A DNA stretch of 64,000 nt from Cohnella kolymensis (lineage in GTDB: Bacteria; Bacillota; Bacilli; Paenibacillales; Paenibacillaceae), in NCBI RefSeq assembly GCF_000829465.1, contig NZ_JXAL01000008.1, positions 1 to 64,000 on the forward strand. The letters are read 5' to 3'. The position numbers were made by a program, and so were the translations under genes. Of this stretch, positions 1-8,132 are shown piece by piece (the first letter of the stretch is position 1; each line of letters begins with the position of its first letter). Under the pieces are notes generated by a model. It saw nothing but the letters and a program-made list of their open reading frames with translations, was not told the DNA's origin and did not search any database.

Positions 1-48
1 TGTTACTGCTAGCGCATAATGCCCAGCAGATGACGGCATAAGTTGTCC
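1..48 (+). repeat. Left terminal inverted repeat of the insertion sequence
   Basis: It pairs with 2945-2992 in inverted orientation (33/48 identical). It overlaps a tandem series of related ~17-bp motifs at about 13-28, 35-52 and 58-75, with a partial copy at 76-88, spaced 22-23 bp. The shared core is roughly GSATAAGNTGTCC. Such arrays are the usual form of transposase binding sites in elements with a regulatory ATPase. Confidence 0.85.
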
Positions 49-96
49 AGCATTAGTCGGATAAGCTGTCCGCATCCGGATAAAAACCGGGGAGAA

Positions 97-897
97 TCAT
101 GACAATTCTCCCCCGATGACACGTTTGATCATATGATCGTCTATAATTCGATGTTTGTTCTGCGCACCGTACAACAAGCCGTGAGTGCATACTTTATTTA
201 TCATCCGTGCGGAGCCGCTCACGAAGCGATAGATTTCATCGATCGCTCCATCCGTGAAAATATCGCGATCCGCCCCGGCATAAACCATGTGTCGCTCGAT
301 ATATGCTCCCGTCTCCGCCCGATCATAGTGCGGCAGCTTACACTGCAAATCGATTCGCTGGCGGATGGCTGCGTAGGCTTGCAGCCCAAGTCGATCCCAT
401 AGCTCGCTCTGTCCGACCAGGATGAGCGCCATGGGGCTTTGCGCGTCCATCTTGAAATTCAGCAGGAAGCGAACCTCCTCCAACATTTCGCGATCCAGCA
501 GATGCGCCTCATCCACAACCACCACCGGTTGCAGTCGGTGAATCCCCCGCATGAGCTCAATTTCCCGATGCAACTGACGCTTGGCGTCTCCCCGGTAGAA
601 CTTCGATTCGCATCCCAGCTGCTCCAGCAGTCCCTTGTAGAAGTGACGCGGCGTGAGCTTCGAGTCCGACAGATACAGCACCTTATATTTCGCCGGGTCC
701 AGCACCGCTGTGAATCGCCGAATCGTCGTCGTTTTCCCCGTTCCGCAGTCGCCAGTGACAACCGCGAACCACTGTCGCTGTGCCGCGTATTCCAGTCGCC
801 CGAGCGTCTCCTCCAGTGTAACGGACGGATACAGCTCGCTTGTCGGAATATCTCTTGAGAACGGCGAACGGCTAAGGCCATAGAAGGACTCAAACAT
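97..897 (-). CDS. IS-encoded AAA ATPase (TnsC/ExeA-like transposition protein)
   Basis: This protein (about 266 aa) is an AAA ATPase of the MuB/TnsC/ExeA type that would assist the adjacent transposase in target choice. Visible motifs are the N-terminal MFESFYGLSRSPFSRDI typical of ExeA-like ATPases, a Walker A GDCGTGKTT, a Walker B VVVVDEAHLL and a sensor-type LVGQSEL. A longer in-frame start exists at 999, but ATG at 897 is preferred: an AGGAGG box lies 6 bases upstream. It overlaps the transposase stop by 8 bases, which implies translational coupling. The role is by family analogy. Confidence 0.9.
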   Translation of the reverse strand: MFESFYGLSRSPFSRDIPTSELYPSVTLEETLGRLEYAAQRQWFAVVTGDCGTGKTTTIRRFTAVLDPAKYKVLYLSDSKLTPRHFYKGLLEQLGCESKFYRGDAKRQLHREIELMRGIHRLQPVVVVDEAHLLDREMLEEVRFLLNFKMDAQSPMALILVGQSELWDRLGLQAYAAIRQRIDLQCKLPHYDRAETGAYIERHMVYAGADRDIFTDGAIDEIYRFVSGSARMINKVCTHGLLYGAQNKHRIIDDHMIKRVIGGELS

Positions 898-2239
898 GGC
901 TTTCCTCCTGACTGACCTTCCGGTAGGAAACCGCAGGCGCTTGGCGCTCGTGCCGCTCTCGGTTTCTCTCTTCAGCAGCCGTAAGTAATCTGGACGCATC
1001 TGCGGGGGCTTTTCCTAGATGTTCCGGTAAGGACGGACGCTTACCGGCTCGCTCCCCGATCACCATTTCACGCACCGGCCAAGGCGCATGTCCTTCGTAC
1101 TCAATGGTAAGCTCGGTGGTGTCCGCCGGGTCATAGACGACGTCGACGGTACAACCGATGAATTTCAGTCCCACTTCGTACTTGCGGTCCATGAAGCTAA
1201 TGCAACCAGACTTGTCTACTTTGCGCGTTTCGCAGTGCAGGAAAGCATTCGCGAGCTCTTCCGGGTCCACGAACCGAAGCGGTTTCTTGTCGCCGCGATA
1301 GACCGATTCCGGACTGCGCTTGTTTTCGAGCGCCGAGTGCGGTTTGTTTTGATAGCACTCGCTAAGCCACACATGAAACAGCTCGTTTAATCGCTCTAAG
1401 GTTTGGGGCTTCGTGAGCGCGGCTTCACTTAAGAATGCATCCACGACACGATTAAAACGCTCGACCTTACCTGTTGCCTCTGGAGAATAGGGCTTTGCAA
1501 ATAGTAACCGCACGCCAAGTTTAGAGCAGGTTCGGGTCATCCACTTCGTACGATATTGCTTTCCATTGTCGAAGTAGACGGCTTCCGGCAAGCCGTATTT
1601 CTGAATGGCCTTGCGATAGCAATCCTCGATAATAGTCTTATCCATGACCGGATAGAACTCCCCATGCAGCACAAACCGCGTGGCGTCGTCAATGAAGACG
1701 ACGAGAAATACTTGTTTCTTTGAACCGCCCGGTCCGATGGGCAGATACGGACCGAACTTAATATCCGAATGCCAGAGCTGATTGCGATGACGCTGCTGGA
1801 AACGCCTTGCTGCTACGCCGGATTCGGCGTATATCCGCATGTGGCGTGTGCTGTAACCACGAGACGCAAGTCTTTCTTGCAAGGTACTCCGCTTGATTTC
1901 GCCGGGCTGGATACGGCTTTCCCACTCTAGAATCTGAATGATCTGTGCAACGCTGCGCCCTGGTACTTCCCGGCGGAGAAGGATGGCTTGCTCCATAACG
2001 GCAGGTGCGATGTTGTCCGATTCCTTACGACCCTTACCCTTGGGGCGTAGTCCGCCGAAGCCTTCCTCGCGATACTTCGCCAAGTAACGGCGCAGCGTAC
2101 GCTCCGATAACCCATGCTGCTCGCAGATTTGCCTCTTTAAAGCCTGTGCTTTGGCCGAATCTAATCCCTCCGCCAAAAGCGGTGACAACAGTTGTACCCG
2201 AAGTGATGCGATTTCTTCCGCTTTCTTCTGATCTTTCAT
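890..2239 (-). CDS. DDE transposase with integrase core (rve) and Mu-type C-terminus
   Basis: The 449-aa protein has an N-terminal helix-turn-helix region (roughly residues 25-115, including LSERTLRRYLAKYREEG), an integrase catalytic core (about 155-300) and a C-terminal beta-rich domain like that of Mu-type transposases. Catalytic residues can be read: D in WHSDIKFG, D in VYFDNGKQY and E in GKVERFNR, the last two separated by 35 residues. It should cut and join the element ends. ATG 2239 has a GAGGGAG box upstream. It is the middle gene of the IS operon. Confidence 0.93.
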   Translation of the reverse strand: MKDQKKAEEIASLRVQLLSPLLAEGLDSAKAQALKRQICEQHGLSERTLRRYLAKYREEGFGGLRPKGKGRKESDNIAPAVMEQAILLRREVPGRSVAQIIQILEWESRIQPGEIKRSTLQERLASRGYSTRHMRIYAESGVAARRFQQRHRNQLWHSDIKFGPYLPIGPGGSKKQVFLVVFIDDATRFVLHGEFYPVMDKTIIEDCYRKAIQKYGLPEAVYFDNGKQYRTKWMTRTCSKLGVRLLFAKPYSPEATGKVERFNRVVDAFLSEAALTKPQTLERLNELFHVWLSECYQNKPHSALENKRSPESVYRGDKKPLRFVDPEELANAFLHCETRKVDKSGCISFMDRKYEVGLKFIGCTVDVVYDPADTTELTIEYEGHAPWPVREMVIGERAGKRPSLPEHLGKAPADASRLLTAAEERNRERHERQAPAVSYRKVSQEESHV

Positions 2240-2281
2240 TGGTCTGCTCCCTCATTTGATAGACTTCTAGCCCAGTCTATC

Positions 2282-2818
2282 TCAAGGGAAAGCGGACAAA
2301 AATGCAAAGCGGGTATGTAGCCATAAATTTGCGTTGGCGACGGGGCGGACAATTCTCGCCAGCCAGCCGGGTGCGTCGCCTACAACAAGTCCGATTCTCT
2401 GGTGTGCGGTCTGTGTGGCAACGGACGAATGCCGCACAGGCTCTAGTTGAAAGCGAGTAGCGAGGGAAGCAACACAACCTAACCAGTACGTTGTCCGCTC
2501 TTTCAGCCAACTCCGCCAGCGAAACAACGTGGACTCATCTGCGGCGACCGATAGCGTAGCATTCTTGCTTGCAGCTTGCTCTACACAACCTGATTCATAG
2601 TGCTTGTATGGCACTAAAAAATCCGGCAGCTCATGATGAATCCTGCGACATTCCTGACAACGAAGTCTCCGAATGACTAGCGTTCTCTTATCCCCAGCAG
2701 CTCCAATGACCCTTCTTTTCCGACTGCCGATAACGAATAACTTCGCTGTACAGCAGGGTGAAGGAACGATCTCCGCACACCTAACAAAAAACGCCGGCGA
2801 TCTTCTCAACCAGCTCAT
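2282..2818 (-). CDS. DUF6431-type zinc-ribbon protein of the insertion sequence
   Basis: First gene of the IS operon, about 178 aa. It has possible metal-binding cysteines (CPSCG-like CCTAKLF, then RCQECRRIHHELPDFLVPYKHYE) followed by a helical region ending VGDAPGWLARIVRPV, which matches my recollection of the DUF6431 family found with this transposase/ATPase pair. Its biochemical role is not known to me; DNA binding at the element ends is a guess. The start is uncertain: ATG 2818 or TTG 2830, neither with a clear Shine-Dalgarno box. The gap to the transposase is 42 bases. Confidence 0.75.
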   Translation of the reverse strand: MSWLRRSPAFFVRCAEIVPSPCCTAKLFVIGSRKRRVIGAAGDKRTLVIRRLRCQECRRIHHELPDFLVPYKHYESGCVEQAASKNATLSVAADESTLFRWRSWLKERTTYWLGCVASLATRFQLEPVRHSSVATQTAHQRIGLVVGDAPGWLARIVRPVANANLWLHTRFAFLSAFP

Positions 2819-2828
2819 ACTTTGATAC

Positions 2829-2928
2829 AATGACCATAGTTATTTTGAGGGGATGTCTCCAGTGAACCTGCTACCAACAGGCCACGCGATATGGAGGCAT
2901 CCTTTTCCTTTACCGAGATATGGTCATT
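2829..2928 (-). other. Inverted-repeat leader inside the insertion sequence
   Basis: AATGACCATA at 2829-2838 is the exact inverse of TATGGTCATT at 2919-2928, and GGATGTCTCC at 2851-2860 nearly pairs with GGAGGCATCC at 2893-2902. The structure lies directly ahead of the DUF6431 gene, so a transcript of the IS operon could fold over its first start codon. Inference: a leader that limits IS expression. Confidence 0.5.
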
Positions 2929-2944
2929 ATATTCGGCAACTCAC

Positions 2945-2992
2945 GGACAGGCAATCCCGCCAGCATCTGGACGTTATGGTCTAGCGGCAACA
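2945..2992 (-). repeat. Right terminal inverted repeat of the insertion sequence
   Basis: Its reverse complement starts TGTTGCCGCTAG, against TGTTACTGCTAG at position 1. Two copies of the internal motif can be recognised, at about 2963-2980 and 2941-2957. Sequence past 2992 (CCAAGTGAACC) has no counterpart at the left end, so 2992 is taken as the boundary. Confidence 0.82.
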
Positions 2993-3082
2993 CCAAGTGA
3001 ACCGTTGATCTAACGGGCAGTTATACAAATAAGGAGTTCATAGTATTGTGACTCATGTTACAGTTGAGATGGGGTGACGATA

Positions 3083-3412
3083 ATGCCAATGATTACAATT
3101 GTATTTTACGGATTACTTACCATTGCAGTGTTTCTCAGTGTTATAGGGGTTATTTTAAATCCAAAGATATCTTGGTTAGCAGGCTTGGTATGGTATGTAG
3201 TCAGCTTTTGGGGAAGCTGGTCGATCGGACTGTATCTACTTGTCTTCCCGTTCACTCTATGGACGTTCGCATTGGCTCACATTCTGCGATTCATTAAGAA
3301 GCCTACACATACTGTCGTTTGTTTAGCTGTTGGAATATTGCTTTGGATTGTTAGCATTAACGTATTTGATGATTACTGGCTCTTTTACCCCTTTTCTCAT
3401 CTATTGGGATAA
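3083..3412 (+). CDS. Small integral membrane protein, unknown function
   Basis: This protein of about 109 aa has three to four hydrophobic segments (roughly residues 3-25, 30-50, 52-72, 78-98) and no catalytic motif I recognise. ATG 3083 is preferred over the in-frame GTG 3074 because GATGGGG lies just upstream. It starts 90 bases beyond the IS end, in AT-rich DNA unlike the metal genes further on, so it may have been acquired separately or displaced by the IS. No family is assigned. Confidence 0.6.
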   Translation: MPMITIVFYGLLTIAVFLSVIGVILNPKISWLAGLVWYVVSFWGSWSIGLYLLVFPFTLWTFALAHILRFIKKPTHTVVCLAVGILLWIVSINVFDDYWLFYPFSHLLG

Positions 3413-3492
3413 CAAAGGATCAGATCAAAGACGTTTCATTACGCTAACGGATACTTTTGTTGAATAAGTTGTAAATTTAACATTTTAAAGTA

Positions 3493-3526
3493 AAAGCATT
3501 TCTTTGTAATGAGAAATGCTTTTTGT
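3493..3526 (+). terminator. Rho-independent terminator
   Basis: AAAGCATTTCT and AGAAATGCTTT form an 11-bp stem around TTGTAATG, followed by a T-rich run. It separates the small membrane gene from the DUF2975 gene. The 80 bases before it hold nothing I recognise. Confidence 0.85.
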
Positions 3527-3614
3527 TTTAATCAAAAAACGATATTATTTTATTGTTAATCGATAAACTATGTGGTAAATTCAAAACTGACATTAAATAA
3601 GTGAGGTGCACTTT

Positions 3615-4097
3615 ATGAAACGAGGAACAACACACTTTTTGAAGATGGCTGTTATTCTTATTGGAATCCCAATTCTCGCTTTGTGCATATTTTTAGTGCC
3701 TAAGATTGGGAATTTTGCTGGAGAATTGTATCCAGAAATGGCTTATATGAAATCTCTCGTTTTAATCGATATGTACGCAGCAGCGCTTCCTTTTTACTTT
3801 GCTCTGTATCAAGCTTTTAAACTTTTAAGCTATATTGATAAGAACCAAGCGTTCTCGGAATTATCGGTAAAAGCTTTAAAGAATATAAAATACTGTGCCA
3901 TCACAATCAGTACCTTGTACCTGCTAGGTATGCCACTCTACTATCTCATGGGGAAGAGAGTTGACCCTCCAAGTTTCATACCAATGGGATTGGTCATTAT
4001 TTTCGCCTCTATGGTGATCACCGTTTTTGCTGCTGTTCTCCAAAGACTTTTACAAGAAGCTATTAATATAAAATCAGAAAATGATTTAACGGTCTGA
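3615..4097 (+). CDS. DUF2975 family membrane protein (YoaS-like)
   Basis: A 160-aa protein with four predicted membrane segments (about residues 10-32, 48-70, 92-115, 122-148) and the DUF2975 pattern, including YIDKNQAFSELSVKALKNIKY between the second and third segments. ATG 3615 is chosen over GTG 3606 because GAGGTG sits 6 bases upstream. It is followed closely by a small Cro/CI-type regulator, the same pairing as yoaS-yozG in Bacillus. The function of the family is not established; the linked regulator suggests autoregulation. Confidence 0.8.
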   Translation: MKRGTTHFLKMAVILIGIPILALCIFLVPKIGNFAGELYPEMAYMKSLVLIDMYAAALPFYFALYQAFKLLSYIDKNQAFSELSVKALKNIKYCAITISTLYLLGMPLYYLMGKRVDPPSFIPMGLVIIFASMVITVFAAVLQRLLQEAINIKSENDLTV

Positions 4098-4107
4098 GGT
4101 GGAGCAT

Positions 4108-4326
4108 ATGGCAATTATTATTAATATTGATGTGATGTTAGCAAAACGAAAAATGAGCGTAACGGAGCTTTCTGAGAGGGTTGGAATTACTATGGCGAAT
4201 CTTTCCATTCTGAAAAATGGGAAAGCAAAAGCGGTTCGTTTTTCAACATTAGAAGCGATATGTAAGACTTTGGATTGTCAGCCAGGTGATATTTTGGAGT
4301 ACAAAAGCGATGAAGACACTCAATAA
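4108..4326 (+). CDS. Cro/CI-family helix-turn-helix regulator (YozG-like)
   Basis: A 72-aa single-domain DNA-binding protein. The HTH is clear in MSVTELSERVGITMANLSILK, with the YozG-type ending TLDCQPGDILEYKSDE. ATG 4108 follows GAGGTGG with 6 bases between; an in-frame GTG at 4099 overlaps that box. Only 10 bases separate it from the DUF2975 gene, so the two are co-transcribed. It probably represses its own operon, as related small regulators do. Confidence 0.88.
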   Translation: MAIIINIDVMLAKRKMSVTELSERVGITMANLSILKNGKAKAVRFSTLEAICKTLDCQPGDILEYKSDEDTQ

Positions 4327-4540
4327 AAACAGACAACAAATTTATTTAACTAACGGTTAACGATAGCTCAATGAAAGCTTTAATGAGGCTGTTTGCAAAA
4401 AAAGTCCCGATGTGAGGTTTTCAATCAGCGCAAATAGTTGCAAGTATTGCACATAAAAATTACTTGTTTTATGATGTGCTTAACTTAGTTGCGTTACGGA
4501 CCCGATTAAACTGCAGCATGATTTAAAGGAGTGGTATTCC
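4327..4540. other. Intergenic region ahead of the Rrf2-DoxX gene
   Basis: This 214-base AT-rich region has no gene. A plausible -10 (TATGAT, 4472-4477) lies near 4475, and AAAGGAG at about 4526 serves the next gene. I see no convincing terminator after the YozG-like gene and no clear operator palindrome. Confidence 0.4.
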
Positions 4541-5185
4541 ATGAGTACAGCAGCTCGCGGAGTTAATATAGGACCTCCGCGTTTTAAAATAGCCGTTCAT
4601 TCTATCGTCTGGCTGGCCAAAAGCGGCTGCGTTCTTTCAAGCGCAATGATCGCTAACCAGGTCGCTTCCCATGCAACTTTTATGCGCCGAGTGATGCAAG
4701 CGTTGGCGTCGGCAGGTATTGTGGAATCAAGGGGCGGACGCGAAGGCGGGTATATTTTACGTAAACCTGCCGACCAGATTTCGTTAGGGGAGATTTATTC
4801 AGCTGTCAGTACGGGATCCGCTGATCACGATTGTACCGTTGACTGCGGAGCAGCCGGCGAACTGCTGGACTTCGCTCTTGCTTTTCTAATGGCCGGATCG
4901 GGGAAGATTGCCGGTTCCAAAATGCATGTCGACGGGTTCACACACTGGCGCTTGCCGCAATGGTTTCGCGTTGTTACGGGCCTGGTCGAGGCTGTGGGGG
5001 CAGTTGCCTTAATTATCGGGTTCTGGGAGCCGAGCTGGATCGCCGCAGGTTCGTTGCTGCTTACCATTGTGGGCGTTGGAGGAGTGCTCACCCATATTCG
5101 AGTGAAAGATCCGTTCAAACAACTGTTCCCGATTTTACTGCTCAGCATTCTGTCTCTTATCCTATTCTTACTTTCTATTACATAA
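4541..5185 (+). CDS. Chimeric Rrf2-type regulator fused to a DoxX-like membrane protein
   Basis: The 214-aa frame joins two families. Residues 1 to about 100 are an Rrf2/YwnA winged helix (SAMIANQVASHATFMRRVMQAL, then SRGGREGGYILRKP and ISLGEIYSAV). From about 107 a DoxX-like four-helix membrane domain begins (LLDFALAFLMAGSGKIAGSKM, HWRLPQWFRVVTGLVE). The last ~35 residues of a normal Rrf2 protein are missing, while the DoxX part is nearly whole. This looks like an in-frame deletion that fused neighbouring regulator and doxX genes. The two cysteines at the join (DCTVDC) are not the Fe-S trio of IscR. AAAGGAG precedes ATG 4541. Confidence 0.82.
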   Translation: MSTAARGVNIGPPRFKIAVHSIVWLAKSGCVLSSAMIANQVASHATFMRRVMQALASAGIVESRGGREGGYILRKPADQISLGEIYSAVSTGSADHDCTVDCGAAGELLDFALAFLMAGSGKIAGSKMHVDGFTHWRLPQWFRVVTGLVEAVGAVALIIGFWEPSWIAAGSLLLTIVGVGGVLTHIRVKDPFKQLFPILLLSILSLILFLLSIT

Positions 5186-5206
5186 TGAAAGAAGGGATTT
5201 CGTCAG

Positions 5207-5232
5207 CCCGATCGCAAACGATCGGGTTTTTT
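5207..5232 (+). terminator. Rho-independent terminator after Rrf2-DoxX
   Basis: CCCGATCG and CGATCGGG form a perfect 8-bp stem with loop CAAA, followed by six T residues. It closes the unit just before the cad promoter. Confidence 0.93.
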
Positions 5233-5262
5233 CGTGTGTGAAATACAAGTCGAGTGAAACAA

Positions 5263-5323
5263 TCAAATAAACATTTGATTATTTGGTTAACTTAGTTATA
5301 ATAATAATCAAATCAATGTTTGA
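5263..5323 (+). promoter_or_regulatory. cad promoter with two CadC-like operators
   Basis: Two 16-bp inverted repeats, TCAAATAAACATTTGA (5263-5278) and TCAAATCAATGTTTGA (5308-5323), resemble the cad operator of plasmid pI258. TTGATT (5275-5280) and TATAAT (5297-5302), 16 bases apart, form a strong sigma-A promoter between them. The first operator overlaps the -35 and the second lies just past the start site, so bound CadC would block transcription until Cd, Pb or Zn releases it. Confidence 0.85.
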
Positions 5324-5346
5324 GTATTATTTGGGGGCTGGATACT

Positions 5347-5745
5347 ATGAACCAAGAAACACAGCCGGCAGTACAGCAGGATACATGTGAAATATATTGT
5401 TACGACGAAGCCAAAGTACAGAAAGTCCAAGAACAATTAGCTGAGCAGAATACATTTGAAGCAGCTAAGATCTTTAAAGCTTTGGCCGACGACACCCGGC
5501 TGAAGATTGCCTATTCACTGAGCGTAGAAGATGAACTGTGCGTCTGCGATGTGGCTAACATCATCGGATCGACGTTGGCAACAGCGTCGCATCATCTTAG
5601 ACTGCTGTCTAATATAGGGCTTGCTAAGCATCGCAAAGAAGGCAAATTAGTGTTTTACTCCCTCGATGACGAGCATGTAAAGCTGCTCATTCAAATTGGT
5701 CTTCTGCATCAACAGGAGGGTAAAGCTAATGGAAGAGACATTTGA
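5347..5745 (+). CDS. cadC: CadC, ArsR/SmtB-family metal-responsive repressor
   Basis: A 132-aa ArsR-family repressor. Four cysteines (C14, C18, C65, C67) have exactly the spacing of the pI258 CadC metal site (C7, C11, C58, C60), which binds Cd, Pb and Bi. The winged helix is visible ([24 protein letters not shown]). ATG 5347 follows a GGGGG-rich box; an earlier in-frame TTG at 5320 lies in the operator and is rejected. The end overlaps the cadA start by 17 bases. It should repress the operon from the two operators upstream. Confidence 0.93.
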   Translation: MNQETQPAVQQDTCEIYCYDEAKVQKVQEQLAEQNTFEAAKIFKALADDTRLKIAYSLSVEDELCVCDVANIIGSTLATASHHLRLLSNIGLAKHRKEGKLVFYSLDDEHVKLLIQIGLLHQQEGKANGRDI

Positions 5746-7852
5746 GAAGAAAAGTGTGTACCGCGTACAGGGCTTTACTTGTACAAATTGTGCGGCTTCA
5801 TTCGAAAAGAATGTAAAAAATATTCCGACGGTGGAAGACGCGAAGGTCAACTTTGGTGCATCGAAAATCACGGTTCATGGCGAAGCCAGTATTGCTGAGT
5901 TAGAAAAAGCCGGTGCATTCGAAGGATTAAAGCTATATCCGGAAGCGGAAATACGCGAATTTAAAAAGGAGTTTTTCTGGAAACGAAAGACGACAATTGT
6001 GACATTGATCTCCGCTGTGCTGCTTATCTTAGGCTGGGTGTTTGGCGAACAGTACGCCGAAGACAGCTTACCTGCCGTTGTAATGTTCGCCGCTTCCATC
6101 ATCATTGGCGGGCACGAACTGTTTATAAAAGGCGTAAAAAGCCTTGTGCGCTTCAACTTTAATATGAATACACTCATGACTATTGCCATCTTTGGAGCGG
6201 CCGCCATTGGGGAGTGGAGCGAAGGTGCGACCGTTGTGTTTCTTTTCGCCATAAGCGAAGCTCTTGAGCAATACTCTATGGAAAGAGCACGAAGATCCAT
6301 TAGTTCCTTAATGGACTTAGCCCCGAAAGAGGCATTGATCCGGCGCCATGGTCAAGAGCTGCAAGTGACGGTGGATGAAATTCAAATTGGCGATGTCATG
6401 ATTGTAAAGCCGGGACAGAAAATTGCCATGGACGGGAAAGTGCGCTCCGGGAATTCTGCAGTTAATCAAGCTTCAATAACCGGCGAATCGGTTCCGGTAA
6501 GCAAAACAACCGGCGATGAAGTGTTTGCCGGCACGCTGAATGAAGAAGGATTGCTTGAGGTAGAGGTTACAAAACAAGTTGAAGACACGACAATTGCAAG
6601 AATCATTCACCTCGTTGAAGAGGCACAGGCTGAAAAAGCTCCTTCTCAAGCATTTGTCGATCGATTTGCACAATATTACACCCCTGTCATTTTAGCTGTC
6701 GCGATATTTATTGCTGTTATTCCGCCGCTTTTTCTTGGCGCCTGGGGAGATTGGATATATCGGGGACTTGCGCTTCTCGTTGTTGGTTGCCCTTGTGCGC
6801 TTGTCATTTCCACTCCCGTATCGATTGTAGCAGCCATCGGTAACGCGGCCCGAAAAGGTGTGCTGATTAAAGGCGGCGTTCATCTCGAAGAGACCGGGAA
6901 GCTAAAGGTGATTGCATTTGATAAAACCGGAACGCTTACAAAAGGTGTGCCGGAAGTGACCGAGTTTATTCGCCTGTCTGGTCCATCTGATAAAGAGCTG
7001 CTCGGCATCGCAGCAGGCATCGAACGCTGGTCCCAGCATCCGCTGGCTTCGGCTATTGTTCGTCACGCAGAAGATCGCGGTGTGGATTTAGAAGCTTACA
7101 AAGCGGAAGATTTTCAGTCCATCACGGGTAAAGGTGCGAAGGCACTCGTAACGGGAGCGTTGTACCATATTGGAAGCCCAAAGCTATTTGAAGAATTATT
7201 GTCCAATGGTCTCCCGCAGTCGGTCAACATTCAGATCGAGAGCTTGCAAAGCCAAGGTAAAACCGTAATGGTTCTTGGAACGAACGATGAAGCTCAAGCG
7301 ATGATTGCTGTTGCAGACGAAATCCGAGAAACATCGAAAAATGTGATCCAAAAACTAAGGGATCTGGGCATTCGCACAACGGTTATGCTCACAGGTGACA
7401 ATAAGTCCACTGCCCATGCCATCGGACAGCGGCTTAATATTCACGAAGTTCGAGCAGAGCTTATGCCGCAAGATAAACTGACAGCGATTAAGAATCTAAA
7501 GTCGACCGGTAAGGTCGCCATGATCGGCGATGGCGTCAACGACGCACCGGCTCTCGCTGCTGCGGACGTGGGTATTGCAATGGGTGGTGCGGGTACGGAT
7601 ACAGCACTCGAAACTGCGGATATTGCTTTAATGGGCAACGATCTATCGAAGCTTCCTTTCACCATTAAACTCAGCCGTAAAACGTTACGGATTATTAAGC
7701 AAAACATTACGTTCTCTTTAGCCATAAAGGTCCTTGCCCTGCTGCTAATTGTGCCTGGTTGGTTAACGCTCTGGATGGCGATATTCGCCGATATGGGTGC
7801 AACGCTCATTGTTACGCTCAATGGGCTTCGGTTAATGAAGATCAAAGAATAA
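5729..7852 (+). CDS. cadA: CadA, Cd/Zn/Pb-translocating P1B-type ATPase
   Basis: This 707-aa membrane ATPase exports divalent soft metals. It has one N-terminal heavy-metal domain with CTNC (C18, C21), a TGES actuator loop, the ion-path motif C354-P-C356, phosphorylation site D398 in DKTGT, the SQHPLAS nucleotide-binding motif and a GDGVNDAPA hinge. About eight membrane helices are expected. ATG 5729 follows AGGAGGG; a longer frame from 5696 is inside cadC and is rejected. It is co-transcribed with cadC. A single CPC and one metal domain point to Cd/Zn rather than copper. Confidence 0.94.
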   Translation: MEETFEKKSVYRVQGFTCTNCAASFEKNVKNIPTVEDAKVNFGASKITVHGEASIAELEKAGAFEGLKLYPEAEIREFKKEFFWKRKTTIVTLISAVLLILGWVFGEQYAEDSLPAVVMFAASIIIGGHELFIKGVKSLVRFNFNMNTLMTIAIFGAAAIGEWSEGATVVFLFAISEALEQYSMERARRSISSLMDLAPKEALIRRHGQELQVTVDEIQIGDVMIVKPGQKIAMDGKVRSGNSAVNQASITGESVPVSKTTGDEVFAGTLNEEGLLEVEVTKQVEDTTIARIIHLVEEAQAEKAPSQAFVDRFAQYYTPVILAVAIFIAVIPPLFLGAWGDWIYRGLALLVVGCPCALVISTPVSIVAAIGNAARKGVLIKGGVHLEETGKLKVIAFDKTGTLTKGVPEVTEFIRLSGPSDKELLGIAAGIERWSQHPLASAIVRHAEDRGVDLEAYKAEDFQSITGKGAKALVTGALYHIGSPKLFEELLSNGLPQSVNIQIESLQSQGKTVMVLGTNDEAQAMIAVADEIRETSKNVIQKLRDLGIRTTVMLTGDNKSTAHAIGQRLNIHEVRAELMPQDKLTAIKNLKSTGKVAMIGDGVNDAPALAAADVGIAMGGAGTDTALETADIALMGNDLSKLPFTIKLSRKTLRIIKQNITFSLAIKVLALLLIVPGWLTLWMAIFADMGATLIVTLNGLRLMKIKE

Positions 7853-7860
7853 TGAGAAAA

Positions 7861-7888
7861 GCCAGGGGTTCTGCCCTTGGCTTTTTTG
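7861..7888 (+). terminator. Rho-independent terminator of the cad operon
   Basis: GCCAGGGG/CCCTTGGC forms an imperfect stem around TTCTG, followed by six T residues, nine bases after the cadA stop. Confidence 0.9.
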
Positions 7889-8132
7889 TTTAGTTGATGA
7901 AAACTGGAAAATTGGGAAACATACGGTGCATCTGAGCTTGGGGTCACCAACAGCCCGAAAAATCATAAGAGAATGAGATATTGTATTGTTTTAGCATGAA
8001 AAGCTCAAGAGTTAAATCATTGTATCCGCATTCACGCGTGTATCTTAACATTTTTAAGAGTTTTCGGCTTATTATCATGTTTTACACAGTTCGAATAGAG
8101 GAGTAAGATCATTCCGTCAAGTCATATATGCC
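7889..8132. other. Intergenic region before the riboswitch
   Basis: There is no gene here. The AT-rich part around 8040-8080 (TTTTTAAGAGTTTTCGGCTTATTAT) probably carries the kimA promoter, with TATTAT near 8071-8076 as a candidate -10. GAGGAGTAAG near 8099 looks like a ribosome-binding site but no frame follows it. Confidence 0.4.

Larger units (their letters stand above)
1..2992 (-). mobile_element. Complete three-gene insertion sequence (DUF6431 / DDE transposase / AAA ATPase)
   Basis: Both ends are visible. The first 48 bases match the reverse complement of 2945-2992 at 33 of 48 positions, and the ends begin TGTT and finish AACA. Three genes lie between them on the minus strand: DUF6431 protein, DD(35)E transposase, AAA ATPase. 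Pairing a Mu-type DDE transposase with an AAA ATPase is typical of IS21, Tn552, Tn5053 and Tn7-like elements. The DUF6431 companion is, from memory, common in a Firmicutes IS group. All three frames are open, so the copy looks intact. The left flank is outside the window, so a target duplication cannot be tested. Confidence 0.88.

Noticed and set aside
439-858. Long plus-strand frame antisense to the IS ATPase
   Set aside because: It is the complement of a well-supported ATPase gene, has no ribosome-binding site and no recognisable motif.
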